Source of the DNA: Thermocladium modestius JCM 10088
GTDB taxonomy: Archaea > Thermoproteota > Thermoprotei > Thermoproteales > Thermocladiaceae
Assembly: GCA_001315925.1 (NCBI GenBank)
Contig: BBBF01000002.1
Location: forward strand, 1 to 64,000
DNA length: 64,000 nucleotides
Reading direction: 5' to 3'
Positions 19,830 to 29,288 of this stretch are shown here, in pieces. The notes beneath the pieces were generated by a model. It saw nothing but the letters and a program-made list of their open reading frames with translations. It was not told where the DNA came from and made no database searches. Each line of letters begins with the position of its first letter. The first letter of the stretch is position 1. A program made the translations under genes and the position numbers.

Positions 19830-20399
19830 GTGACCATCAATAGGCATGTACAAATATCCGTGGCAGCACACAGTGGGGGGGATTACTCCAAGGAGGACGA
19901 GGAGAGGGCTAGGGTATTTGTGCGCGAAGCAGCCAAGTGCAATCCCATCTTAATACTAGGAGGATATTGGGGATTGATGAAGGTGGTCGTGGATGAGGCC
20001 TACGGCCTTGGGCTCAAGGTGGTTCTAATGCTTCCCATGGAGAAGGAATCCGTGGATCCCCCTCCCGGCGTTATCTCTATTAGGACGGGTATGGAGTATA
20101 GGGCTAGGTCGGTGCCGTTGGCGAGGAGCGGCGATGTGCTTGTGGCGCTGGGCGGGGGGGAGGTGGGCACAATGATAGAGGTATTGATGGCATATGCGAT
20201 GGGTAAGCCCGTAGTGGTCTTAACTGGAAGCAACTTCTCCACGGATGGGCTGGCAGCATCCTTTCCAAACGGCTTCGATAGACGGAGGACGGCCCCGGTT
20301 AACTACGTTGATGACCCCCCCATAAAGGCCGCTCAATTGGCGTGCAGCGGAGCAGGCGCTCGGCTTGCCGGCGATTGGGGGGGAGGCGAGGACGTCTAA
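19830..20399 (+). CDS. SLOG/LOG-family nucleotide-binding protein (TIGR00725-like)
   Basis: A 189-residue Rossmann-like protein of the LOG/SLOG superfamily, whose members bind nucleotides or nucleotide-derived signals; some are cytokinin riboside 5'-monophosphate phosphoribohydrolases. Visible landmarks are VQISVAAHSGG near the start, ILILGGYWGLMKVVVDEAY (glycine-rich loop) and SGDVLVALGGGEVGTMIEVLMAYAMGKPVVVL, which corresponds to the family's GGxGTxxE motif (here GGEVGTMIE, with a glycine probably added by a G7 run). The C-terminus is affected by C7 and G7 runs and may be wrong. It is followed closely by a radical SAM gene on the same strand. Confidence 0.75.
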   Translation: MTINRHVQISVAAHSGGDYSKEDEERARVFVREAAKCNPILILGGYWGLMKVVVDEAYGLGLKVVLMLPMEKESVDPPPGVISIRTGMEYRARSVPLARSGDVLVALGGGEVGTMIEVLMAYAMGKPVVVLTGSNFSTDGLAASFPNGFDRRRTAPVNYVDDPPIKAAQLACSGAGARLAGDWGGGEDV

Positions 20400-20452
20400 G
20401 CAGAGTGAACATTGGACCCAACAATTAAAAATGCTTGGCGGCAAGCGATCCA

Positions 20453-21515
20453 GTGCTTTGGCTGCTCTTGACCACCGGCGCATGCAATCTAAGGTGCAGT
20501 TACTGCGGCGGTTCGTTTGAGAGCAGGGTGGTTCCGTACAAGACTACCTATGACTTGAGCAAGTTGAGGAAATTGATGGAAGACGATCCAGAGCCCACGG
20601 TCATATTCTACGGCGGCGAGCCCCTCCTCAATCCCAAATTCGTGATGGAGGCCATGAATTCGTTGCCCGCAGTGCGATGGGGAGTGCAGACCAATGGGTT
20701 CTTCGTGGACTTGCTCCCGGACGAGTATTGGAATAGGATGTCCGTGGCCTTATTGTCAATAGATGGCAGGAGAGAGGTCACCGATGCGAATAGGGGGAAG
20801 GGGGTTTATGATAGAGTTATGAGGTCCTTAAGCAAACTACGCCGATTCCCGCTGAAGATAATTGCAAGGATGGCGGTGACTCGATTGACTGATATATACG
20901 TTGATGTGACTCACTTATTGAATTCCGGGTTCGATCAAGTGCATTGGCAATTGGATGTTATATGGAGCGAGAAGTGGGATGTGTGGTCATGGGCGGAGAC
21001 CAGTTACTTGCCTGGAGTGAGGAGGTTGGTTGAATTGTTCGTTAATGAATTGGAGAGGGGGGGCAGGGTCCTGGGATTAATTCCAGTCCTAGGGGGGGTA
21101 TTAAGCGCTCACTTCTTCGAACCGTATAGAGCCTCGCCCTGTGGTGCGGGGTACAGGTCCGTGGCCGTCTCCTCTGATGGCAGGGTACTGGCGTGCCCCA
21201 TAGCGGTAAGGGAGAAGTGGGCAGTGCTAGGCCACATTGAAACCGGCTTTAAGCTAATGGAGCCGGAGCTACCGGAGCCCTGCAATTCATGCGAGTATAG
21301 GAGGTACTGCGGAGGTAGGTGCCTCTATGCATTGAGGGAGAATTATTGGGGGGGCAAGGATGCCGAGAAGGTGGACGAGATAACGAAGGAAACAATAAAA
21401 TCCATCCTATCCATAATACCCAAGGCGGAGGCGTTGATGGAGAGGGGGGGCATAATAGATAGGGAAGCCCTTAGATACGACCCCCATCCTGGACTCCACC
21501 GAAGTAATACCGTGA
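20453..21515 (+). CDS. Peptide-modifying-type radical SAM/SPASM enzyme, AF1577-like
   Basis: A radical SAM enzyme with a C-terminal SPASM-type iron-sulfur region. The cluster-binding CxxxCxxC is in TGACNLRCSYCGGSFE. Family hallmarks follow in order: FYGGEPLLNPKF, QTNGFF, ALLSIDGRREVTDANRGKGVY, HWQLDVIWSEKW, SPCGAGYRSVAV, VLACPIAV and C-terminal cysteines in CNSCEYRRYCGGRC. This matches the AF1577 family annotated as putative peptide-modifying enzymes. I use GTG 20453 because the family starts right before this point; an upstream in-frame TTG exists. Near 21481 a C5 run should be C4, giving the family ending DSTEVIP and a stop at 21513. Read literally, the frame runs on 110 nt into the tRNA gene. 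Substrate unknown. Confidence 0.85.
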
Positions 21516-21580
21516 TAAAAAGAATGCGAGGCTCACCCTTCCAAGACAAGGGAGCGGGCTCTATTTTCGCAGCGAAGTGC

Positions 21581-21586
21581 TTAAAA
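21581..21586 (+). promoter_or_regulatory. TATA-like box of tRNA-Gln(UUG)
   Basis: TTAAAA 25-30 nt before the first tRNA base. Confidence 0.5.
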
Positions 21587-21610
21587 ACGTCCTTGGAGTT
21601 ACCATGTCTG

Positions 21611-21689
21611 AGCCGGGTCGTCTAGTGGTCAAGGATGGTGGGCTTTGGACCCATCGACCCCCCCGGTTCGAATCCGGGCCCGGCTACCA
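21611..21689 (+). tRNA. tRNA-Gln (anticodon UUG), CCA encoded
   Basis: A cloverleaf can be drawn in full. The acceptor stem AGCCGGG pairs with CCCGGCT, giving the A1-U72 pair typical of archaeal tRNA-Gln. The D arm is GTCT...GGAT. The anticodon stem GTGGG/CCCAT carries loop CTTTGGA, anticodon TTG. The T arm is CCCGG-TTCGAAT-CCGGG, then discriminator A and encoded CCA. The C7 run between anticodon and T stems gives a 7-nt variable loop; five Cs would give the usual 5-nt loop. No intron is present. Confidence 0.95.
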
Positions 21690-22052
21690 GAAGAACGTGG
21701 TTTTTGCTAAATTATACATAACCTTAATCTCGGCATCTTCATGATAAACTATGATTGGTACCACTGCCTTAGAATGAGGGCCCACGTCTTCTCCGTGAAA
21801 ATCACGATAATAGGCGCTTGTCCAGTAAGTGTTCTAGGCCATGTAGAGAGGGTGACCTCCCATTAAGTCGTGGGCTTCGCTTGGATTTGAACTGTAGGTG
21901 CTTTAGTGGGGGGAGTGTGTAATCGAGGGTGACCCTTTTTCCAGGACAGGGAAGGGGGGGATCAACCTATGTATTGTAATAGAAACAGCATGTCGAATGC
22001 ATATATTGCATGGATAATAATTACTTATATTGCCTGTGTTCCTCTTCATTCT
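21690..22052. other. Gene-free stretch between tRNA-Gln and tusA
   Basis: No reading frame could be supported. It holds a small inverted repeat CGTGA-AAA-TCACG at 21794-21806, two copies of GAGGGTGACC (about 21847 and 21926), a G6 and a G7 run, and the tusA promoter (CTTATAT, 22024-22030). The sequence around 21840-21930 could be a decayed mobile-element remnant, but nothing identifies it. Confidence 0.4.
22024..22030 (+). promoter_or_regulatory. TATA-like box of tusA
   Basis: CTTATAT 23-29 nt ahead of ATG 22053 sets the start and implies no leader. Confidence 0.5.
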
Positions 22053-22298
22053 ATGGTTGATGAGTTAATCCTGGACGTTCGTGGCAAGATGTGTCCAATG
22101 CCCGTAATGGAGGTAAGCAAGGCGGCTAGACAAGCAACTCCAGGCCAAGTAATAAGGGTGCTGGCCACGGATCCCGCAGCCAAGTCAGATATAAGTGCCT
22201 GGGCACAGAGGACAGGCAATGAGATAGTGGATATAAGGGACGAGGAAGGCTACGTGGTAATCATCGCCAAAATAGTGAACCCCCCGGCAAGTAATTGA
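22053..22298 (+). CDS. tusA: TusA-family sulfurtransferase
   Basis: An 81-residue TusA/SirA-fold protein. The sulfur-carrying cysteine is in the family motif RGKMCPMPVMEV (CPxP). TusA proteins receive persulfide sulfur and pass it on in tRNA thiolation, molybdenum cofactor synthesis or sulfur oxidation. The gene is convergent with a DsrE-like gene, a pairing typical of archaeal sulfur-trafficking modules. The open frame begins upstream at 21969, but promoter position and family length favour ATG 22053. A C6 run near the end is in frame. Confidence 0.85.
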   Translation: MVDELILDVRGKMCPMPVMEVSKAARQATPGQVIRVLATDPAAKSDISAWAQRTGNEIVDIRDEEGYVVIIAKIVNPPASN

Positions 22299-22342
22299 AA
22301 TTTAATTATTCAACAGAAAAATAGTTAATTCTCTTCTTTGCA

Positions 22343-22769
22343 TTAAATGAAGAGTGTTACGTTTGCATCGCTTGATCTCTCTAGGAATGTGGCTGCGCCC
22401 ACCACATCGCTTACGAAGTCGGCTAAATCCTCTCTCTTCACCTTGAGCAGATCCATGGTTGTGGAGCAGGCATAGATCTTGACCTTATCCCCCCCGGCGA
22501 TCTCCTTGGCCTGCCTCAATAAGTCCCACCACGGCGGCAGGCCCGCTTCCTGCATTGCGCTAGCCATGTTGCCGGCGAATTGAGAATAATCAGTCGATAT
22601 CTTCTCCATGGTCTTCTGCATGAAGTTCTTGGATATCGACAACAAACCCCCAGAACGTAAAGAATATCTCCACGTCCCAGCCGCTGGCGGCGGCCGCCGA
22701 TGATAGTATGGCCACAGGATACAGTTTATCTGCGGTTCCGGACCATGCTATTATGGATAGCTTCGGCAT
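22343..22769 (-). CDS. DsrE/DsrF-family sulfur-trafficking protein (frameshifted)
   Basis: About 142 residues with a DsrEFH fold. It opens MPKLSIIAWSGTADKLYPVAILSSAAA, followed by EIFFTFWGLL. The C-terminal half has YACSTTMDLL, where the cysteine aligns with the reactive cysteine of DsrE-type persulfide carriers. A G5 run near 22648 must be G4 to join WDVEIFFTFWG to LLSISKNFMQ. It lies tail to tail with tusA, 44 nt apart. The two proteins probably exchange persulfide sulfur, as in TusA-DsrE modules of other archaea. A C6 run near 22491 is in frame. Confidence 0.82.
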
Positions 22770-22830
22770 AACAAATCGGAATAATCACTATGGATAAATC
22801 AATCAATTAATGCATAAAATGCAGAAAACG

Positions 22831-23034
22831 TTAAGCTGAGCCGTATAATAAGTACTTGCCGTCTTGAGATGCAAGCCCTTGCGTGGCGGGCCTTCTCGTG
22901 GTTATCCTGGCCCAAGAGGAAAACCTATATTCACTAAATGCTCGGATGGGAACGGCATTGCCATTAAATGGGAATTCATTGCCCTTTATATCCCGCCCTC
23001 CTTTTACGTGTAAGAGCTTTGAAGCGGAATCCAT
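22831..23034 (-). CDS. Small basic protein, unknown
   Basis: A 67-residue basic protein with a plausible composition (WARITTRRPATQGLASQDG) and no G/C tracts. It is not recognised as any family. Its ATG lies only about 27 nt from the oppositely oriented MFS gene start, so the two promoters would overlap. It could be a real small gene or chance. Confidence 0.4.
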   Translation of the reverse strand: MDSASKLLHVKGGRDIKGNEFPFNGNAVPIRAFSEYRFSSWARITTRRPATQGLASQDGKYLLYGSA

Positions 23035-23039
23035 TATAA
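23034..23039 (+). promoter_or_regulatory. TATA-like box of the MFS transporter gene
   Basis: TTATAA about 22-27 nt before ATG 23061. Confidence 0.45.
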
Positions 23040-23060
23040 GCGGACCGTAGCTCCGGGTCT

Positions 23061-24350
23061 ATGGATGAGGTGTCGTCCGTCGTGGAGGAGTTACCGTGGG
23101 TTAGAGCTCACTCCCTGGCATTCCTGACCTTTTCCCTGGGGGACGGCGATCGAGGCCTACATCTACTCTATTGCCTACATAGCCACAGGTGGGTGAGCGT
23201 TCCGAGGGAATTCACCGCTCTTCTCTCCATATGGCCGCCGCTGTGGTTGCTGGTGGGTGGGGGGGCTGTCATGGGTCCCGTGGCGGATATTATAGGTAGA
23301 AAGAGGAGCCTGTACCTAACATTGATTATGTACGTCGTGGGAGCCTTAGGGCTGGTCCTCAGCCATGATTACTCATCTCTGTTGATATTTCTAGGCATGT
23401 TATTGCTGGCCACGGGAGGCGAGTATAACATCATCATGGCCGCATCCCACGAATACTTCCCGAGGAGGTATAGGAGCAGAGCCGTGTTCCTCATCCTTAA
23501 CTTCACCAACGCTGGCGGAGCTCTGGCTTCGCTTCTCGCGGTCATGAACATCTCATCGCCCTCGCTTCAAAGGATAGCCATAGGGGCCACCATACTGGTT
23601 GCGGCTCCCATGTTGTACATATTGAGGACGAGGCTTCCCGAGTCCATTCGCTGGCTCGAGTTCAAGGGCAAGGTGGATGACGCCATTAATGAGGCGACGA
23701 GGCACTACGGCGAAATAGCTCCAGAGAAGAGGAGGAGGGGGGGGTTGCAAGCATTGCATTGCCATCCAGCCTTGCTCGGTTGGTAATAGGCGCTCTCCTG
23801 GGTTGGTCGTACACCGCCGGCATCACGTTGATAGCCCTAACCCTCGGCCCATATTTCATGCCTAGCTTGACCAATTGGTTGATACTGGCATTCTCATTGG
23901 CATCGCTGGCTTCTGGCGCTGCAATGGGCTTGATGGCTGATAAGTTGGTAGGAGAGCATTGTTGCTGGCATCATCGGTTCCATTACTTGTATTGGCGTCA
24001 TTGATGGCATTGACATCCAGTGCTTGGACTCGCGAGCCCCCCCTTCTTTTCTGGTCGTTGTTCGTGCCATTCTCCGCCCTCGCCAACGTGTTTTACTTGG
24101 GAGAGGATACGTTGAAGTCAGAGTTTTGGGCTACTGGGAGGAGGGCATTGTTTACGGCCGTGGTGAGGGCGTCATCTCTCGGCGCCACGATACCCGTGAT
24201 CTTCCTGCTTGCATACTTGCCCGTTGCGGCGTATCTGGCAGTGACGGCCGTCGTGTTTGCAATTGGGGGGGCTGTGGCTGCCATGGCTTGGTACTTCATG
24301 GGGGTGGAGACTGGACGGGGTACCAGCGTAGGGCTTGGGATTGTGCCTAA
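23061..24350 (+). CDS. MFS transporter, sugar/metabolite:H+ symporter-like (several frameshifts)
   Basis: A major facilitator of about 430 residues. The conserved loop between helices 2 and 3 is GPVADIIGRKRSLYL, and the end of helix 6 is RTRLPESIRWLEFKGK, both as in the sugar/metabolite:H+ symporter group. Frames break near 23136 (G5, G4 restores FSLGTAIEAYIYSIAYIAT), near 23190, at the G8 run near 23737, near 23960 and at later runs. The C-terminal frame as read runs straight into the PfkB kinase (to 24504), which I take as an artefact because a kinase start codon (GTG 24343) lies at the junction. The exact stop is uncertain. The adjacent sugar kinase suggests the imported substrate may be a sugar or nucleoside. 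Confidence 0.78.
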
Positions 24351-25277
24351 CCATTTATTCGACTTAATAGTCGTATCTGATTGCGTCTTGGATATCTATT
24401 ACATCGTCGATAAATTGCCCATAGGGGCTGGGGGACTTCGTCGTTTCTCGGCGGACAGCCCTCTCGCCTGGCGGTGCGTGCGCCACTGCATTGCTGGCCC
24501 GTAGGCTGGGGGGGCTCGAGGTGGCGGTCATAGATGAGGTCGGCGATGACCCGTTCTCGGAGGCCCTAATTGGAGCATTGAAGGATGCCGGCGTCAATAC
24601 GGGATTCATGAGGAGGATTCATGGCTTTACTACGGTATCCAATGACATAATATCAAGCGATGGCCATGCCTTCGTGGGGGGGGTACTTGGGGGGGGTTGG
24701 GGGGGCTGGACTTGACTTGCGGGACTTGGATGAGAATGCGTTGCGGGGCTCCAGAGCGGTGTTCATCAATGGCACCTATGCCGCGCTCTCCGGAGCTGCC
24801 GCTGATGCCTTGATGGAGCTCGCCAGGATGGCTAGAAGAAGCTCTCTCCCAGTCTTCCTGGATCCGGGCCCCGTCATTAATGAGAGGACGAGGAGATTAG
24901 TGGAGGAGGCGGACGTCGTATTACCAAACGAGGAGGAGGTCAAGTCATTGTTTCACGCCTCCCTAGAGGAAGCCATCCACGCGATTAGAAATGCAGGTAA
25001 GGTATTCGCCATCAAGCTGGGCAGGGGGGGAGGCGCGGTGGTCATAGACGGGAATAGGACTATCCATTGCGGCCCCCCCTCAAGTCCTCGGAGTATTATA
25101 ACCACGGTCGGCGCCGGCGATGCGTTTAATGCGGGATATGTGGCGGGCATGTTGAGGGGATTAGATCCCATCGCTTCGTGCAGATTGGCTAACGCGGTGG
25201 CATCGCTGAGGCTGGAACACTTGACTCCGCTGGAGGTACCCGACTTAGGCCACTTGCTTCATTCTATGGACAAGTAA
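24343..25277 (+). CDS. PfkB-family sugar/nucleoside kinase (frameshifted)
   Basis: A ribokinase-fold kinase of about 310 residues. Its hallmark C-terminal motif TTVGAGDAFNAGYVAGML (anion hole and catalytic Asp in GAGD) is present. The N-terminal substrate region is FDLIVVSDCVLDIYYIVDKLPIGAGD and the lid segment ALSPGGACATALLARRLG. A G5 run near 24430 must be G4 to read GAGDFVVSRRTALSPGG. Three runs (G8, G8, G7) between 24675 and 24707 scramble a loop that should read AFVGVLGVGGAGLDL. Family members phosphorylate ribose, fructose, 2-keto-3-deoxygluconate or nucleosides; substrate not assigned. It follows the MFS gene. Confidence 0.88.
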
Positions 25278-25339
25278 GCCAATAAGTCGGCACTTGTCTC
25301 AATCCTAGGGCTGGTTATTGGCATTGGCCATTGCATAGG

Positions 25340-25346
25340 TTTATAA
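25340..25346 (+). promoter_or_regulatory. TATA box of the MNT-HEPN pair
   Basis: TTTATAAAG about 25 nt before GTG 25369. Confidence 0.55.
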
Positions 25347-25368
25347 AGAACGAGGAAATTATATTAAT

Positions 25369-25870
25369 GTGATTGAAGAGCCCTATGGATCTTTATTGAA
25401 TAAATTGCTTAACCTGTTGGTTAACCGTTTCAGGGATGAATTGTACTCGGTGGTGGTTTACGGAAGCGTGGCTAGGGGGCGATAATAGAAAGGATAGCGA
25501 TATAGATCTTTTAATCATAGCGGAGGGTTTGCCGAAGTCGATGATCGGAAGGTATAGGATATTCGAGCAAGTAGAGCTCCAGCTCATGGGTGACGTGGAG
25601 AAACTTTATGATGAAGGTTACTACGTATCTTTCTCGCCAATAATGAAGACCCCCCCCGAGGAGGCCTCTCATTTCTCTCCATTATATATGGATATGGTAG
25701 AAGATGCAGTAATTCTATTCGATAAGGATAATTTTTTTGGGAATATATTGAAGAGGGTTAAGGAAAAGTTAAATGAGTTGGGCTTCGAAAGGGTTTGGCT
25801 TGGTAGAAAGTGGTATTGGAGGAAAAGAGATTATAGGTTTGGGGGGGAAATAATAGACTTCGGCGATTAA
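25369..25870 (+). CDS. MNT-type minimal nucleotidyltransferase (frameshifted), partner of HEPN protein
   Basis: A MNT-domain protein of about 167 residues. The active-site signature YGSVARG...DSDIDLLII is complete once the G5 run near 25475 is read as G4 (SVARGDNRKDSDID). In HEPN-MNT modules the MNT protein acts as antitoxin, in characterised bacterial cases by AMPylating the HEPN RNase. The GTG start agrees with the TATA box, and the in-frame ATG of the literal frame at 25436 would omit the active site. The HEPN gene starts 2 nt after its stop. C7 and G7 runs later in the gene remain in frame. Confidence 0.85.
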
Positions 25871-25871
25871 C

Positions 25872-26294
25872 ATGGTAAGTAACGATGACTTAGCCAGATC
25901 GTATATTAGGCAAGCCGAGGAGAGGATAAAGCATGCCCGGGAAGCATTTCATGATGGCAACTATCCATTTACCATGAGACAATGCCAAGAATCCGTGGAG
26001 CTTTTCCTTAAGGCAAGCCTAAGGTTGGTCGGCGTCGAGCCTCCGAAATGGCATGATGTAGGAACTACTTTAAAGAGGGAACGGGAGAGATTTCCAGAAT
26101 GGTTTAGAAATGAAATAGATGAATTGGCCAGCATCTCTAGGATTCTAGCCAAAGAAAGAGGAACTTCTATGTATGGCGATGAGGAGACAGGAACGCCGCC
26201 TGAATTAATTTACTCGAAGATAGACGGCGAGAGCGCTATAAGGATGTGCGAAAAAGTTAGAGAGTTAGTTGAAAAACTAGTGGAATCTCTATAG
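25872..26294 (+). CDS. HEPN-domain protein of a MNT-HEPN pair
   Basis: A 140-residue all-helical HEPN protein. Helix 1 is RSYIRQAEERIKHAREAFHDGN and the conserved second helix is RQCQESVELFLKASLRLVG, followed by PKWHDVGTTL. HEPN proteins are usually metal-independent RNases with an R-x4-6-H motif. Here no clear R-x4-6-H is evident in the C-terminal third, so it may be a non-RNase HEPN as in many archaeal pairs. The gene is intact and without G/C tracts. Confidence 0.85.
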   Translation: MVSNDDLARSYIRQAEERIKHAREAFHDGNYPFTMRQCQESVELFLKASLRLVGVEPPKWHDVGTTLKRERERFPEWFRNEIDELASISRILAKERGTSMYGDEETGTPPELIYSKIDGESAIRMCEKVRELVEKLVESL

Positions 26295-26343
26295 GCGAGG
26301 CTTTTTTAAAGGAAAAGGAATGAGATTAACCGAGTTTAAGCTA

Positions 26344-27379
26344 TCAATGGGTCCTTATGATGTCATCGATCCGCTTCAAGTCGTCTTGGCTTAGCTTTAC
26401 GCTTAGGGCGCCCAGATCATCCTCTAAGTGCTCCATTTTGCTGATGCCTATTATGGGTATAATATTGACTCCGAGCCTTTCTTGCATGCTGATCAACCAT
26501 GCCAGCGAGGCTTGGCCTAATGTGATGTCCCTTGACTTGGCCACCTCGTTGAGCTCCAAGAGAATTCTGAGGTTTCCGTCATTCATGTACCCTTGCATGC
26601 TGCTCGATATTGCTGCTCTAGAATTGTTGGGCGTGATCCACTTTCTCGCGTTGAAGTCAACGTACTTGCCCGTGAGCACTCCCTGAGCCAGGGGGAGAGT
26701 AGGCCAATATAGCCACTCCATATCTCTTGGCAACGTGGATCTTATCCCTCTCGATATCCCTGTTAAGTATATTGTAAACCTCCTGCATTGTAACGAAGGG
26801 CTCCATTCCGTGCTTATCGGCCAACTCCATGAATTCCACCACGTCGTGGGCTGGATGATTGCTTTCGCCGATGTAGTTCACAACCCCCTCCTCTACTAAG
26901 TTGTTGAGCGTTCTGAGGGTTTCCATTTTCGGCGTGTCGGGATCGGGCCAATGTATCTGGTATAGATCTATGTAATCCACCCCAGCTCCTCAGCGATTGC
27001 CTGACCTGCCATCGAATATGCTTCCTGGACAGCCCCCCTCCCCCCCGTTGGGCCAGGCAGCCATTTGACCCCCCCTGACCTTAGTGGCCAACACTATGGA
27101 CTCTCGGTCCACGGTCTTTAGGAATTGACCGACGACTCTCTCGGAATTACCGACGTGATTGAGGTCCACGGGGGACATCGCTCCATGATACCTATTGGCA
27201 GTATCGATGCAGTTGATTCCCTCATCATGGGCCCTCTTCATGATCTTCATGACGGCATCCACGTCGACCTTATGAACCCCCCCATATTCATCCCTCTCGT
27301 CGAGTCTGGGCAAGTACCAAGTGCCCAGGCACAACTGCGAAACCTTGACTCCGGACCAACCGAGCTTAACGTACTGCAT
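26344..27379 (-). CDS. Aldo/keto reductase (frameshifted)
   Basis: A NADPH-dependent TIM-barrel oxidoreductase of about 345 residues. The catalytic tetrad is visible: Asp and Tyr in CIDTANRYHG, Lys in LATKVRG and His in YQIHWPDPD. The cofactor-binding end reads IIPIIGISKMEHLEDDLGAL. Frames break at C6-C6 runs near 27034-27045, near 26985 (YIDLYQIHWP frame begins) and near 26705 (AYSPLAQGVLTGKYVDF restored). I choose ATG 27379 (MQYVKLGWSGVKVSQL, typical of the family) over 27391. A minus-strand TTTAAATAATC box at about 27399-27409 supports it. Substrate unknown. Confidence 0.85.
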
Positions 27380-27486
27380 GATAGCCTTCATGTTTTTGAT
27401 TATTTAAAGGTACCTAAAACCTGCCCTTTAGGGGCGATAGTTTGATGCTCCTCCCAAGCGCTTGGCGGCAGCGTCAACCATGATCA

Positions 27487-29263
27487 TCAATGAATCCCCC
27501 CCGCTGGCCTTCGCGCATCAACCAATGCAGGCCCCCCCGCATTGAAGTCCACGTATAGGGCCGGGGCTGGGTAGTAACCATTGAGTTGCTGGATGTAAAC
27601 ATCATAATCAAACCAATAGTCCACGGGGCTAGTGCAGACAGAGAACTTGGGAGGCGTCATGCTTATGAAGACCGCGGACCCGATGGCGGACACAGACTGC
27701 GACTGGGCGGAGACCCCCACAATCAAGTAGTTGAGGAACGGCTCCAAGCCCGGCGGGACCTCTACCCCCATTGCCTTCAACATGGCGCCAAGGCTGCCGG
27801 ACAAGGCAAACAACGGCGTCGCGCTACCTGGGAATCAATGGAGCCAAGGGTTAAATATATCGCGTCATCTTTTAGGAGAGTTATATTGAGGTCGCCGTAG
27901 TTCATTAACTCATCAATGTAGTTCATCATGGTGGTGGGGGGGCTCATGGTTCCCGCCTCGAGCTCCCCCCCCACGCTCGTATTATTATACGCTGCGAACC
28001 ACGTCATTATTGCCCACCGAATTGGGGGGGTGATGGAGCCATAGCATGGATCGCCCACCGGTCCCTTGCACTCATACTCCGTGTAATTGGCCACCTCCAA
28101 ATAACCCACCAAGTCTATTCCATATGCTCCAAGCCGCGTGAGGCTGGGAGCAGTTGAAGGGGGAATGCCCGAGTAACTACAATAAGACGAAGAAAAATCA
28201 TAATTGGGGTTTGCGAAGACGCATTGATAGCTCAACAGCATGTAGCTGGATCTACCCGTGGGGAGGCTTAGCTCGTAGCCGTATCCGGGCGACACTATGT
28301 TAACCCCCGTGGTGGTCGGTATGGATAGGGTCGAGTAGAAGCCCACCTTGGTGTAGGAGATAATGGATAATTGAATTAAGGAGTCGGCAGTTATGCTGGC
28401 TATGTAGTTGGACTCGTTATAGGTCCCCCCCCGCCGGCGTAGTTCCTCTCTTGTCTCACCATCCCCCCCGCCACTATGGGGAATGGCGTGTTGTTCTCCT
28501 CCAGGAGAACCTTGGTTAATTCCCAGTACCAACACTCGCCGTAGTTCTGGTACGGGCCGTTGCCTATGGCCACGCATCCCAGCGAGATCTCGCCAGGGGG
28601 GGCTGCGGCGCGCTCGATGATGCCGTGAAGCGCATGGGGGGGAACCATTGATGGCTAATGTGGGCGCCTTGGGGGGGATCCCGCTGAAGTTCACGTCCAG
28701 ATATATCATGGACCCCTCGGCCAGGCCGGGAATTATGGGTATTGTTACGAAGCCCGTGGAGACGCCGGGGGGGGAGCCTCCGTAGTAGCCTATGGAGCTT
28801 ATGAATAGGGTGACGGAGGGTCCGGCGTCGTCCGGCGTCATCCCCAGGTAGCGGTCGAGCTCGTCAGCGTACTCGGTGTAGCCGCCGAGATTCATGGAGA
28901 AGCTCGTGGAATTGCTGAGGTAGCGGCCGACGTCTACGAAGCCGTTCACGGCGGGTCCTACAGCGTACACCGAGAACCTGGCATTGGCGCGTGGGTACGG
29001 CTTGGGCGCGTTCATTATGTTGACTTGAATCGATGGGTATTCTCCGGGCTGGTCAAACGCCAACACGTCGAGGGGGGGCCACGGAAGCCTGGGGGGGTAC
29101 CTGACATACGTGAGGGAGTAGCCTCCCACGAGTATCTGAAGATGGCGTGGCCGGCGTGGGCATATATGAAGAGGCCTAGATAGGCAATAATTATGATGGC
29201 TAGGACGGCGAGCAACGGCTTCATGAATGTATTGCGCCTCTCAATTAATATTTTTTTCTCCAT
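27487..29263 (-). CDS. Large exported protein of unknown function (many frameshifts)
   Basis: About 590 residues if all frames are joined. The N-terminus has a hydrophobic signal or anchor (FMKPLLAVLAIIIIAYLGLFIYAHA). The rest is Gly, Pro, Ser, Tyr and Asn rich with many NxS/T sites and several cysteines (for example GECWYWELTK and SYCSYSG), which suggests a secreted beta-rich protein. It carries at least eighteen runs of six or more G or C, the densest region of the window, so the protein order is only approximate. I considered a thermopsin-like protease because one occurs at 47.5-49.8 kb, but the diagnostic segments are not evident. It is divergent from the coiled-coil repeat gene. Confidence 0.55.
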
Positions 29264-29288
29264 TCAATTACATTGAGAATAAATTATC

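Noticed and set aside
23959-24504. An open frame joining the end of an MFS transporter to the start of a PfkB kinase
   Set aside because: A GTG start with a kinase N-terminus lies exactly at the junction, and surrounding tracts shift frames repeatedly. A fusion is not credible.
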